From assembly GCA_026874595.1 (NCBI GenBank), contig CM049306.1:90190642-90254641 (forward strand): a stretch of 64,000 bases of DNA, written 5' to 3'. Below, in pieces: positions 1 to 13,400 of this stretch. Position numbers and translations under genes: made by a program. Each line of letters begins with the position of its first letter. The stretch's first letter is position 1. The DNA is from Sipunculus nudus (lineage: Eukaryota > Annelida > Sipuncula > Golfingiida > Sipunculidae). The notes below the pieces were generated by a model. That model was given only the letters and a program-made list of their open reading frames with translations, made no database searches and was not told where the DNA came from.

Positions 1-42
1 AATTCATCCATTTTGCTTGAGTTCCTTGATTTGCTCGTTCAG
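1..42 (+). CDS. Partial internal exon of an upstream unrecognised gene
   Basis: Frame 1 reads N-S-S-I-L-L-E-F-L-D-L-L-V-Q and stops at a strong donor (CAG|GTAAGAA) in phase 0. The exon begins before the window. The next phase-0 acceptor followed by a long open frame is at 2410, so the two are read as neighbouring exons of one gene. The piece is short, leucine-rich and probably helical, with no recognisable motif. No function is assigned. Confidence 0.5.
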
Positions 43-1110
43 GTAAGAACATTTTACAATTTCATGTTTTCTATATTTATATATAATTGTGTTGTGAATA
101 TTAAACTAGTAGTGAATGTATTTTGATTATGCTGAAGATAAAGGCTTGTTGTATGGCTGTGTCGGAGAAAGACGAAGGCGTGCATCGCCAGATGGGAGAA
201 AGTTTAAACCAAAATGCTATCTGTGTGCATATATTTATCCTATTAACAAAAATCAGCTTATGGTGATTAAAAAATGTTTTTGATTATGGTAACAGCTTAA
301 ATAAAAGGATAATGCGGCCAATCCGCAGTATCAAAACAAAGGCGATGCCAATGGTAGATGTACAGTCACGCCCTGCATAGTATACGATTTGCAATCTATA
401 AATATCACACTTGAATCCTGCAATCCTATTTTTGAATGAAACAAACTTGCATCTACCAGATTAGAGTGCATATGTCACGCTAATATTTTGTAAGAAATTT
501 GCCTAGTTTTCTGTTCAAGGCACGATTTAGGGCAGTGCTTTCAAAACATTTTTTGTGTGTGACCCTGAACGACAAAGGGGGCTTGGGGTTTACATCAGAA
601 TTTACTTTCTTACGTATTACAAAATACATACGCTAATATACGTATCTCCTTAATATATATAAGATGTATGTTAGAGAATCCTAGTAATACTTAATTTTAT
701 GGAAACTCTTAATAATGAGCCATAGAGTCTCAAGCATATATGGCAAATATCACAGGTCCATGTAAACATCACAAACTTGTCAGTCACCCCCCGCCGTTTA
801 GTTCACTATTTGATTGAAGGACCATACGTTAGGCACAACGTTTTTTAAGCACTACAGCGAATGCTGCCACATATGTAACTTCATAAAATGAAGTAAAAGA
901 AAATTCACAAGTTGATCAAACACAAAAGACCCAATGGTGTCAAAGTTTATCTGTGGATTACGATATTTAACTTTAATAAGAAACTTTGATTTATACTATA
1001 TCCTATCGAAGTTTGCCATTTTACTTAAGTAAATGTATATAAATATTTATTATATTTATTTATATGTATATATATTATATTTACTACAATATATATTTTA
1101 TGTATTGTAT

Positions 1111-1147
<37 letters not shown>

Positions 1148-2409
1148 TATAAAATGCAACCTGCACTTTAATTTATTAAGATATCAGGTTCATGTTCATG
1201 TGCAATTTTTCACATATTTTTACACCTTGACCACTGTAAATCTGGCATAAAACTCGTAAAGTAACACCGCTTGATAAATAGAGGAGGTTCTATATATGTC
1301 AAACACAACATAGGCACCCGCATTAATTATATATCCACTGCTGTGTATGTGCGGTGAGAGTAAAACCATCTTAATAGAACGCTTAAATTACATCATTTCC
1401 TGGGGTAATCTCTTCGCCAGTTGGACCCCTACAGGTATACATATGTGGGTTTGCAGTATGCCTTTGCACATGTGAGATATAGGATACATAGCCGATCCTT
1501 TATTCATGTATGCCTATTGACATGTATCAGCTCTGATTGCACGCCTGCAAATAAATGACACCCCATGCTAAATTAAGCTGGTTGGTTCTGTCTCTATGTT
1601 TATCATCATCCATATATGTTGCTCTCCCTAGAGGATGTTTGTGTGTATACTCACAGTGATGCATATTATATTCCTGTTACAAAGTTTTTTTTTCTCTGGT
1701 CAGTCTAAATTAATGCACTGTTTTACAGAGGATTTGCATTTTTGTCCATGTTATATATATATATGTTGCTATTCCTGTAGCATATTTATATGTAAACTTA
1801 CAGTTATTTATTGTGCTTTCCTGTTTCATTAGCTCAGATTAAATTAACAAATGTGGTCTTTCCAGAGTGTGCTATGCTGTTTGCATTCAGGTTGCTGCCC
1901 TCATGCAGTGTTTGGGGAGGATGAAGGCTGCATCGTAGTTGATTCCTAAGAGGTAGGTGTAGCATCTTCAGCTATACAGTTCAAAATATAAGGCAAAATA
2001 ATTATGTTAATAGAGTTATTATTAAGTGAATATGATGGCTGCACATGAATGGGACATTTAAAGAGTCATTATAAAATTGATATGTTGGCTGTATATAAAT
2101 GGGACATTTAAAGTGTTATTTTATAATTGATATGCTGGCTGTATATGAATTGGACATTAAAGAGTTTTTATATAATGGATATGTTGGCTGTACATGAATG
2201 GGACATTCAAAGAGTCATTAATTAATGGATACATTGGTTGTACATATTAATTGGACATACATATAATCTTTCATTTTTTTCTCGGCATTTAAACTTTCAG
2301 TGCTGATGAAGAATTAATATTTATGCTTAAGCTTATTTCAATGTCATTGTTAAAAAAGCAATAGACAAACTATGATAATCATGTTGAATTTTTTTTTTCT
2401 TAATTGTAG
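43..2409 (+). other. Intron of the upstream gene
   Basis: Non-coding AT-rich DNA with a TA-rich stretch near 1020-1150 and a 50-bp tandem repeat (2020-2260). A candidate alternative exon lies near 1891-1949 (after CATTCAG, before GTAGGT), but it has stops in all three frames. The acceptor at the end is strong: a T-run followed by CTTAATTGTAG. Confidence 0.45.
2020..2260. repeat. Tandem repeat, about 50-bp unit, 4-5 copies
   Basis: The phrase 'GGCTGTAcATGAATGGGACATT' in variant forms recurs with starts near 2041, 2091, 2141, 2190 and 2240, a period of 49-50 bp. Copies are diverged by point changes and small indels. Confidence 0.8.
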
Positions 2410-2640
2410 AATATCAAGAGCCCTGCCTCCGTCGTTGTCCGGGAAGCTGACAGATACAAAATAGTTATAGAGAAGCAGTCTCTCCTGAGAGATAACATCT
2501 CCAGATTTAGCCAGGCATTGAAGGTCTGGTTCGACAGTTTTTGGGTATTCGCCTTAGAATACCCAAAGCCAGTCCAAAAGACTCTCCTACTGATGGAGAA
2601 ACACTTGGTTGGAAACCAATGCAAAGTCCCAACGGGGTGA
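2410..2640 (+). CDS. Terminal exon of the upstream unrecognised gene
   Basis: After a strong acceptor (T-run, TTGTAG|AAT) a phase-0 frame stays open for 76 codons and ends at TGA 2638-2640. It starts N-I-K-S-P-A-S-V-V-V-R-E and contains a hydrophobic aromatic stretch W-F-D-S-F-W-V-F-A-L-E-Y-P followed by Q-K-T-L-L-L-M-E-K-H-L-V-G-N. The composition and the matching phase with exon 1-42 argue that it is coding. I recall similar 'FxxFWVFxxxYPxxxxxTLxxxExxxxG' tails in unnamed invertebrate proteins, but I cannot name a family. It could instead be a transposon-linked gene fragment. Confidence 0.55.
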   Translation, partial: NIKSPASVVVREADRYKIVIEKQSLLRDNISRFSQALKVWFDSFWVFALEYPKPVQKTLLLMEKHLVGNQCKVPTG

Positions 2641-2690
2641 ACTCTTGGCCAACAAACTTAATATTCAGTGAATACTTACATGTATATTCT

Positions 2691-2693
<3 letters not shown>

Positions 2694-2731
<38 letters not shown>
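2694..2731. repeat. (TA)n microsatellite
   Basis: About 19 TA units just after the stop of the upstream gene. Confidence 0.95.
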
Positions 2732-2733
<2 letters not shown>

Positions 2734-3278
2734 CTTTTTGAGGCCATTGTATATATCATTCACCATTGTCTGTAGTTATATATATGCATCAAAGTCAAAT
2801 TTGTAATTATAAATTATAATTATATATATATTATGAGAAACTAAATTATACATTTCATATCTGCATTTCTATATGCGATAATGATTATTAACTTCAAGTG
2901 CACTTAACTCTTTTTTGCCACCACTGGAACAAACCAACATATTTTTGTATATTTTAATTAATAACTAGAGACTATGGAGCGTCTAAAGCTAGTTCTCGAA
3001 AAATATATTAATGAAGGTTTATTACACTATTCTTAATGAAATTCTTATTAATATTCTGATATTACATTTTGTAATGCATTTGCATTTGAAATTAAAATGT
3101 TTTCAGGTTTGCATTTCATTGCTGAGTTTCTTACAGCTTGACATTTAAATGCTTTTATGTTTTAACCCCAGCCTATATATAAATATATATATATATATGT
3201 GTATATAAATATGAATATATCATGATTTGAATATATATATGTATATATGATTTGATTATATATGTATATACTTTGATG

Positions 3279-3319
<41 letters not shown>

Positions 3320-3424
3320 TAATAACATCTTGATATCCTGTTATTTATGACAATTTTCAACTAATAAATTTGTTATAAATGGATCTGTTTTTCTGGGTTT
3401 TTTTTAAAGAGAAGAACCTAATAA

Positions 3425-3581
3425 TCCCTATACATTGAACCCTTTGCATAGGGTTTCCCATTAAAAAGAAACCCTTCATAAGGGTTTATTAAGATGGACC
3501 AAAAGGGTTTATTGGAGGCAACAGGGTTTTTTTGAAAAAGGGTTTTCTTGAAAAAACCCTTAAAGGGTTTCTGTATAGGGA
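3425..3581. mobile_element. MITE-like element built from AAGGGTTT / AAACCCTT motifs
   Basis: Ends are inverted: TCCCTATACA at 3425 and TGTATAGGGA at 3572-3581, each with an inner (G)AACCCTTT or AAGGGTTTC. The interior has many AGGGTTT and AAACCCT words in both orientations. A second inverted pair, GGGACACAC at 3578 and GTGTGTCCC near 3632-3640, overlaps its right end. Confidence 0.55.
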
Positions 3582-3857
3582 CACACAAAAAACCCTTTTT
3601 AAACCCTTAATAAACCCTTTACTTCTAACAGTGTGTGTCCCAAAGCAGGGTTACGTGTGGGTGGACTAACTGATAAACTCTCATGGAGGCCGACCATAGT
3701 CCATTTAAGAGTTGATTTTCTGATAAACATCTGTATGCTTACCGATCATCCCCTACAGATTAAGAAGTTCAGTTTCTCACTGTATGTGTAACCCGATACG
3801 CTGATATTGCACAAACTACCCGGCTGGGTGAATTTCTGAAAATTGGAAGGACCATCC

Positions 3858-3918
3858 ATGGAAACTAAAGGACTGCTGGTCCTATGGCTGGCATGCCTCT
3901 GTACTATAGAGGTAACAA
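3858..3918 (+). CDS. Exon 1: start codon and signal peptide
   Basis: ATG opens M-E-T-K-G-L-L-V-L-W-L-A-C-L-C-T-I-E-V-T, a classic signal peptide with one basic residue and a leucine-rich core. It ends in phase 1 at a consensus donor (ACAA|GTAAGTAGG). Joined to exon 2 it leads directly into the first cysteines of a Ly6 domain, which supports this start. Confidence 0.85.
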
Positions 3919-4366
3919 GTAAGTAGGATTCTAATCACAAGATGAAAGAAACATTAACATTAAACTGGCACTTATACAATGCGTGATCAGTCATCATTCG
4001 GGACGAGCTATGACCCAGAGGACAATATCAGTATTTAATGATCGGTTCATGTGCGGAGTCTTTTCATTAAAGGAATGACACCTTTACAGTCAAACGTGTA
4101 ATTCCTTGAAGGTAACCAATTAATTAGGGTATTTCGAGATCGTTCAAATCTTTTTGAAGTAAAAGTATGAAGTGAAAACTCAACACAGTTTACGAAATTA
4201 CGTCCACGCGTTGAATTGTAACGTAGCTCATTCAGGGGCGTAGCCAGGATTGAGGGAGGGGAGAGGGCCATCATCAGTGGCGGATCAAGAAATTCGAAAA
4301 CGGGCGGGAGGGGTAGGGGCGCTAATATCCATGTATGGGTAATGTGAAAACGGTTATATAACCAAG

Positions 4367-4415
<49 letters not shown>

Positions 4416-7400
4416 TATTAATAATATTATTATTATTATAATTTTTACTATACTTTATATATTTAAATGTATGAAAAAATATATATTTTTTTTATTTTCA
4501 ATTATAAACCATGGTTTAATTAAGGTTAGTTACAGATACATCGGGAGGATACGGGAGGGGGTTTCCCCCTCACATATTGGGAAATTCTTTGAATGTACAA
4601 TGTAAAGAGGACATTTTGAGGCAATTTTCACAAAAGAATGAGGAGTTCCTGTTCCTGAAAAAATGTTCCCCGTCTTTCCGTTATTTAGTCAAACTGTAGA
4701 GAGGTTCAATATTTAATATTTATATTTCTTCCAAATTAGGATATAAAATTTCAATCGTTTTCAAAGGAGTCAATGGCGCAAAAGCGCAATCACGTTTGCA
4801 ACTATCAAAATATTATCTTTTAAATGTAATGCTTGTGGTGAAATAACTGATCAGCTGAATTATTATGTTAAACTTCGCATTTTACCGGTTTCCGTGGTAG
4901 ACTTTAATATAGCCCATATCACTATAGGTTATCTAGACAGTTTGCTGTATTCCAGCATTTGTAAATTACAGGCGTTGTGCCGCGATGTAACTATTGTAGT
5001 TGTACGTGAAAGGCAATGGAATGTCTAACATTAGATGAAGAGTCTTACAATTATTTGGCTGTAAAACTTTTCATGTAACTATCCTGCAGAAACGAGTAAT
5101 GCGATTTTCTAAGGTAGATGTCAATCACAGCGTTGCACTGACGTAGCCACGTTAACTACAGATTATAGTTATAGGCGCTGGATTGTAATGTGACCCCTCT
5201 AACTATAAAATCATACATTTGTCTGTAACTTAGCACCTTTTAGTCTATGGGTGATCACAGACGTTTTACTCTAACCTGGTTCCGTCAACTAAAGGATAAT
5301 GGTGTTGAACTTTTACGTAGTCCCGTTAATTCTAGATCAAAGGCGTGTGACTGTAACGTAGACCCGTTAACTATAGATTAAAGGCGTTTGACTGTAACCG
5401 GGCCTCGTTAAGTATAGAATAAAGGCACTGGTATGTAACGTAGCCCCGTAAACTGGCATTGGTCTGCAATGTTAACTATTGACCAAAAGCGTTGGACTGA
5501 AACGTAGCCCCGTTAATTAACGATTAATGGCGTTGGAGTGTAACGTAGCACCATTAATTGTAAATTAAAGGCGTTGGACTGTACCGTAGCCCCGTTAACC
5601 ATCGATTAAACTAATTGGACTAACGTAGCCCCGTTAAGTATAGATTACAGGCGTTGGACTGTAACGTAGCCCCATTAATATAGTGTAAAGGCACTGGACT
5701 GTAACGTAGTCCCGTCTATTATAGATAAAATATCAATGTAGAATTAACCCCCCCCCCCCCTACACACACACAATTCAGAGTATAATATTTATATTGCAAT
5801 GAAATATACTAATAGTTAGAATTATAGACTTATGTTTCATTAATTAGTTAACTATGAAATATATCTAAACCTAGTTTATCATAAACTTACACTGGACACA
5901 TAATGCCTTATTTTTTATAATATATTTGTATACCTAGTATTATATGTGAAATTTGATTAAGTATATATATTTGAAATGTGTCATACAGACGCTAAATATG
6001 TGTGTATATATATAAATATATTTTTAGCGTGTGTGTGTCTGCAAGTCAACCCCCCCCCCCAACACACACACACCCTGGAAGATAAATTGACGACACGGCT
6101 GGCAGAGGAATGAAAAGTTTCCCTGTAATCATTACATTAAAGTCACTGGACTGTAACGTGGCCCCTTTACCTGTTAATTACAAACGTAATTCCAAAATTT
6201 TGGCAAAATCAAAGTATCCTTATTGTATTATTCGTCTGGTAAAGCGTGCAAATATAATTAAGTCAAAATGAACTTTAAAACCTGAGAGGGTAAAACGTAT
6301 GGTATAACATGAGGCTGTAAATAAGCCGAAATGACTTAAACAGTAAATTTGTTTAGACTTAATCTATTTAGGTTCTTACGGCAAGAAATTCCAACAGTGA
6401 GAAATGTGAGAATGATCAAATCCACTCATAGACCAACCCCCCCCCCCCCCCCACCACCACACACTTCCTCTCATACTTTATGTCCCTATATTCGTGCCTG
6501 AAGAAGTGACATGATTATATTACATGATCCATGTTACATAATTACTCTGTTACATGAAACCAATTACTCTGCTTTACAGGAGGCCAGCTTCTTTGCCATG
6601 AATGCTTTGACGAGAACCAAACTGACTGCAACACGACAGCAAGCATTAAACGGTGCCAAGACCCATCGGTATGTCCACCACCATCAATACACCATAACAC
6701 TCCTCTCTTAACTGTAACTATAGTCTTTTTAATCTTCTTTTTTTTATTTTTTATGTGATATTTCAAGGGAAAAAAGAGCACCACAAATGGTGCATAATAC
6801 GCCCGTCGCGTACCTGGTGACCTCTGATCTCATTATATTTGCGCGAATTTCACTGACAGTTTAACTGAGGTGAGAAACTCTTTTGGTAAATATGTATAAT
6901 GATTTTCATGAAAATCCATACGATTTTGTGTAACAACGGATTTTCCAATACTGTGTAAATGGAAGTAACATGATTTTGAAATTGCATTTATTTGCATCTC
7001 CATAGCAAAACGGACAAATGTAATTACATTAAAATATATGCAGATCAGTTTATTTCAGACACGAAATATGGCAACATTACTTACTAATCTACTATTGACC
7101 GTGCTTAAAGAAACATATAAAATCAAAATTCTGTGGGCCTTATATATTCAAATAACATGGCAGTTCGAGAATTCTGGACTATGCTTTAGCACAAAGAGGG
7201 ACAGATGGTGCGCACAATTTCAGCCATGTATACCACATCGCACGGCTTCTTAAAACAATTTTACTGTTAAGTTTACACTTAATCTTCCTGCCATTATCAT
7301 TAGGATGAGAATGAGGAGATAATATGAATGAATGATTAACTATCATGACCGTGCTCAGCACTTCTTTCTTTTTGCGTATCAAATATTTCAAGTAAACCAA

Positions 7401-10400
7401 TAAGTCATCGAGCAGACATGCAAAATCCCTGGGACGGACCTTTGATCTATGGTATATCGGTCCTACTTTCTATGTCTAAAGACGTATAAGGGGTCTTCAC
7501 TTTAAGCCTGTCATTGATCCCAACTCATTTAGATGTCTAAATTTATAACAGAAACATTGTTATTACTATAAAAAGAATGAGTTTTAGGCACATTAACAAA
7601 TATCAAATAGATATTTAAAAAATGTATCGCGATACGCAATATTCGAATCACCGCATTGCGATATATCGATATATCGATGATATCGCACAGCCCTAGTATT
7701 TTATACTTTAAATCATAAGTCAAATTAAATAAGATTTAGTCGCAGTGTTCTAGAAGTGATATTCATCATACATGATATTCATCTTATTCATGACCCAGCA
7801 AGAATGATTCGGTCAGGATGGCATGCCTGAACACATCTAATTGATTACCCAGGCTAATAACAAAGCACAGCTTACATAGTGTTTTACACGCAAGTCATTA
7901 TATATTTTAAAGTTTTATTCGTGGTTCAAATTAATTCTCACGAATAACGTATTTAAAGTTATTATTTGGACCAAAGAGCCAACAAACACCACACAAGAAT
8001 GCCGTCTCCCTTATCCATGGAGAGATAGCATATATTTATTGGTATTGGGAATCATTTGTAAAATCATATTCGATGATTAAATTATTAATGATCGATTATT
8101 AATCGATTATTTTATGTACCATCTATATAACCATGAAATCTGCTGTATATAATTATACCTAAAATATTGGCCAAGCAAACTCAGTCTAACGTGTACATCA
8201 AGCTAAAAGGTCATGGTAATGGTTGATTGTTAACACTTATTCTTTGCACTACACAGGCTCTATATGTGGTGTGGTGACTGGTCCTCTTCTCATTCCCCGA
8301 CACTCCCGCAGACTTTAGTCCGTTCAACCTAGTTTCACTGATCGGTTTTCGTGTTATTTATTTACAAAATCATTACTGTTTTAAATACTTGTCAGTTAAT
8401 CAACAGTCAATCAACCAAGAAAACCACCATCGTGAAAAAAAAACATAAGTGAAACAAATTAATTAACATATGTAAAAACAGTCAGTTATTTTTCATGACA
8501 TATGACTTAAATAACACTGTCAAAACACTGTTGAAATATAAGCTATGAGCCCTATGGTGCCAGGTTTTTGTCCGTCCTGTCTCTGCAGGTGCTCTATTGT
8601 CTCTCAGTCAGTCCATCTATTCCTATTCATAACATCTACTGCATGACCATGGTGGTATCGCCCCGATTTTTTTTTTATCAGACCAATGGGCAAGACCACT
8701 TTATATACATACAAAACAGTAATGGTTAGCATATGGAATTTTCTCTGTGATGTAAGGTTTTCAGCAGAACCATTTTCATGCGTGCTAATCCATAATGGAC
8801 ACAATTCACTCGAATTCCGTAAAATGCACTCTTATATAAGTCATGATTACTTTTTATTCTCGATTGTAGTTTTGGTAATTTCCAAGTGAAACTTAACCTG
8901 ATTATCATTATCTGTTCAAGCTAGGTACTATTATTAAACACATATTAAAGCCTTAAATGCCAGCTGATGTGTGATTCTTTAAATACAAAACAAGACCATC
9001 TATACTGCAAAATATATACAGAGATACTTGCGGGCGGCGTCATTTAATACATGTTTATTTGAATTCATTTGTATTTACTCAGTATTTCACCTGCGACTAA
9101 TCTGCCAAGTGTATATTATCTCGCCAGTTTTTGTGGAAGATCCTGAAGGAGAAAGTTTTGTTTTTCTTCGGCACAATCCGAGCCCCTGCGCCTTTTGGTG
9201 TCTCAGATTATGAAATCATTTTTTTATCATTTCAAATCCATTTCATTTCATCACAGAATCCAATTTTATATATTACACGACAGGCGATTTTCAGAATAAT
9301 TTTTTTCATTGTCACTTCATAAATACCAAATATGTTCAAATATAAATGTGATATTCACAAATATCAAACTTAAGGACTAACATTACTTAAGTATTGGTTA
9401 TTGGTAGAAGTATGTAGTTCTATATTCTGATTTCCTGTAACGTATTAAAATGATTTATAATTACAAAGATCATGTGAGTTCACGACGAAATTAAATCATA
9501 ACTCCGAAAGAAGAGATTTCAATTTTTGGTCATGAATAGCATTTTTGTTTCTGTTTTCTGCTACTTTCATCTCCTTTTGTTCTGTATTTATAAAATGTAT
9601 AATATACTCAATGTAAAGCGAAGTGCTCAGCTCCTGCGTAATTCATTCAAAACGTAATGGAAGTAAGAAGAGGTTAGAGAAATGGCTAGTGTGGGCTTGA
9701 CTGTCGGTACTAAACTGCATCGGCGATCAATAAAGTGTTCTTGTTTCTGTATATATTATGGGATATTTTAAATCTGTATTTTGACGACTCCAGTGAGTTT
9801 AAGCTAAACCTTTGCAGTTAAGATACCACTAGTCTAAGGTAATCTATGTGGTCTGAAAAAAACACACCCTCCTGAAAGAAGAACAAGTAAAACAGTAGAT
9901 TATTGATTTAAATGCCACATAGCAGTCGGGCGCAATGGTAAAAATAATAAAATCTGCCTTTTTTTCATTATTTCTTAACGATCATAAGAAGCTTAAAGCA
10001 TAATATAAGGAATTATCTATTTATAACCATTCAGAGGTCACTGGGTAAGCGCTTTTTGACCTGTGAGTGTATATTGCCTATAATAAGGTAAATGGTCACA
10101 TTGCAATAAAACATTGAATTATCTTATCAGGAAATATCAAAATGATAAGTAATATATATATAATATATACTGATTGATGTTGTTTTGTACACATTAACAA
10201 TATATTACACACTGACAAGATTCCTTGTGCAATTTTCCCTTTTGGACCCATTTATCAGTTATATCAGTTAAAATCATAATTTGTTTTCAATTTAAATAGC
10301 CTGTAGTAATACATTAACTTTACAATAGTGAACAAATAATTCGTGTTTTAAATAGAAACTCCACTTTTTTTTCCCACTTTCGAAACAAGTCTCTGGTCAT

Positions 10401-13400
10401 TGCGGTTTACAAGGTCATGGGCGTCCCAGATCCGGGTAAAACATGAATTGAGTTCGAAACATGTCTTTAATATTGGTAATATGACTTCAAACATGTTTCG
10501 GAAAACAGACTTTATTAACGAGGTTGAAACATGTTTCTCGAGATATGTTTAAGGGTAAAACATGTCTCATCTAAAACTATGTCTTGAGACGTGTTTAAGA
10601 GTCTCAGATCGAACCATGCACTCCAAAAACATGTCTTGAGACGGGCTTCAAGTTTAAAAACACCGGCAGCTTAAAACATATATGTGTCTAACTTTTCGAA
10701 ACACCGAGAACACGTTATAAAAGGCTGAATCTCATATGATGTTTATTCCTTAAGTCTGACTTGCAGAGTGACCTACTTGCACCTGCTGTTAAAATATTCA
10801 CGTTGTGTTATCCTGTGCAGCACCATGCATAAAATAACATGCCCCATTCACACAAACACTGAGAAAAAAAGGGTAGTGGATGGTACCACAAAAAAACATA
10901 AACTTTATAAATAAGCAACCAAAATGTCCTCCAATCTCTATATGCACCTACGTAAGTAAAGTAATTTTTAGGTATTCTTTGGGAAAATAAACATATTAAT
11001 TATACATTTCAGAATAAAATGTAGTCTCTTACTTAAAATTATGCGTTTGTTCAAGTAAGTAAAATTACCTTAATAATACATGCATGTTTTGTTGCCTCTC
11101 GCAAAAAAAACTATATATTGTCAAATCATAAAATAATATACATTCTTTCCCTTTAAATTGGAAAGGATTTGATATAAAGATTTATAAAAAATACTGGACC
11201 AGATAACTTCGAACGTATAATTAATAGGAACTAATGTCTGGAATAATATCCCACGGAAAACGATTCGTATATTGTGTTACGGGGTGACATAAAAGCGGAC
11301 CGAACTGTCTCGCTAGTAAAGCTTGCTCTTCTAGCGAAGCGGTTGGAACGCCACCGACATTTTCCCCTGAACAATTTGTATTCGTAACAGTTGGCAGTCT
11401 GATGTGTAATAATTTGGAAAACTATGGTTCACATCTTTTTTGCACTTGGCGGGAACAATTTTGTACCAGTCAAAGAGATATACTTGCCCTAGATGAGCAT
11501 TTTTTAAAAATTAAAATAAAATAATTTATTGCTTCAAAGGTTCAAATTGTCTGAACCCAAAAAAGATAGATTGGTCTAAGTGCCCATGCAATTGCTTCCA
11601 CACAATGATCTTTAAAAGATCGATATATAACAAATGATCCATATGCGATGACGCTCAGCTGACTGACATCCCATCAAGACATAACGGGAATCAATATATA
11701 TTTGAAGAAAATGATTACCAATTCTCTTCACATTTTGCACGAGACTATAAATGTGAATCTATTTAATACTCATTTTTTTTTCGTTGGAGGTAACCGCCTG
11801 CATTGATTGTAATGATAACTTAGTATGTACATCTGTAGAACTCCATTCCGGTTACGGATAACATAACAGAGCATTCGCTTTCTATCATATTATATCTTGG
11901 TGTTAACTCGGCACTGGGCGTGTAATCATCAGAATCGCCGGGTAATAGCGCCAGCCGAGTGCTTAACCCTTGGTTTGGACCGACCTTGAAAATTCTCATC
12001 GCCTCGACTAAGTTTTGAAGCTGCAGTAAATGATGGTCGGTAACAAATAATGAAATAATACAGTGAAACTGAAAAATGTTTCATCTGTAGACCAGCATAA
12101 TTTGTGGAATATACCATTTTGTCTGCAAAGATAAGCGGCAGCACCTGGAGCTTACATATACTTTAAGTTCCTTAAACTTGCAATTTTGAAAACAAATTCT
12201 CTTTACTCTTAAGAACAAATATCTGTCACATAAAAATTAAGCATTTAAATATTTTCTGCTTTAAGTATAATGAAATAGAAAATACCATTTTAATACACAA
12301 TCTAAATGAGTGGCGCCACCTGCAGATGCTACTGACATGAAGTGACAAGAGACCAAGACCAATAGCTTTATCTCAATTCTTTTACAGACAACTGAGCTAA
12401 AAAAAAACTGCTTAATACATCAGCTAAATAAGTTGAAGGTCTTTTTTTAATAAATGTAGGAAAACGATAAATTTAATTACAATATGCACAGAAATTAAAG
12501 ATCACATAAAAACTGAAGGTCAGACCATTCTTTCAACACATATTTGATAGTTTTTAACCCAGTAGTTATAGGCTAATATTTTTAATGTACATTGAATAAG
12601 TGACCATAACCAACCAACCCCCCTTTTTTTAGCGTTGATTTATATAATTAACCAGCTATATGTGGCATTTAAAAGAGGTCTTGCACATTTAAATTACTGG
12701 CTTTACCTAATTCTTCCGGTCATATTTGCATCAGTCATAACTGATATTAAAGGAAAGGTGGAAGGTGGAGTCTTTTCAAATTTCTGTCAATTTATTTGGG
12801 GAATGCAGTCTCCAAATTCAGGTATTTAAAGAGAACTGCCCCTACCTTACAGTGAATACAAATTTTCAGATCTGTTTCTATAATTTGTGCTCTGTTAATA
12901 GATCTCGAGTATTTACATTATTACTCCATTATTTATTCAAGGTGGGCAACATTATACAGCTTTACCCTTGGCTAATTAATACTTGTGTTATGAATATAGA
13001 GCTCATCTGATTAAATCTGTGAAATTTGCTCCAGTCCCACCAGTTCATGAAAATGGAGATATATAACGCCGGTAAATAAAGAATTGATACCAGAATGCAT
13101 CATTATCCTATTTCTACCATCGTTGCCAATAAATAAATAAATCCAAAACGCTTTATTCATTAATGGACTCTCAGTGCTTCTGAAAAAGTCCAACGGTCTA
13201 TTGGTCAGACAGAGATGTTTCAGGACATGTAACATCTAAAACGGTTCGTGTATGATCCCAGTCACGCGGAAAATCTGATTACATTTCTGTGAATATTAGC
13301 TTTATAGTTTGTCAGTCCATAGGTCCGAAGCAATGGGTTATCGGACAGATAGGGTATCTGTGCAGTCCAAGTTGCGCTCCCCCTTTATTGAAGGTTTCTG

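Larger units (their letters stand above)
2641..3857. other. Intergenic region between the upstream gene and the modular gene
   Basis: Holds a (TA)n run at 2694-2731, a TA-rich tract at 3172-3320, the AAGGGTTT-rich element at 3425-3620 and the presumed promoter and 5' UTR of the modular gene. No TATA box or start site could be fixed. Confidence 0.5.
3919..6579 (+). other. Intron 1 with repeats
   Basis: Contains (TA)n at 4371-4408, one copy of a dispersed repeat (about 4540-4760, matched near 46990-47190), the 41-bp minisatellite (5125-5730) and C-tracts that run into CA repeats at 5748, 6050 and 6437. A 75-codon minus-strand frame at 4047-4274 has no coding features. Confidence 0.7.

Noticed and set aside
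1891-1949. Extra exon of the upstream gene
   Set aside because: Good splice-like borders, but stops occur in all three frames.
3425-3620. Interstitial telomere array (AAACCCT)n
   Set aside because: The words occur in both orientations with irregular spacing inside inverted ends.
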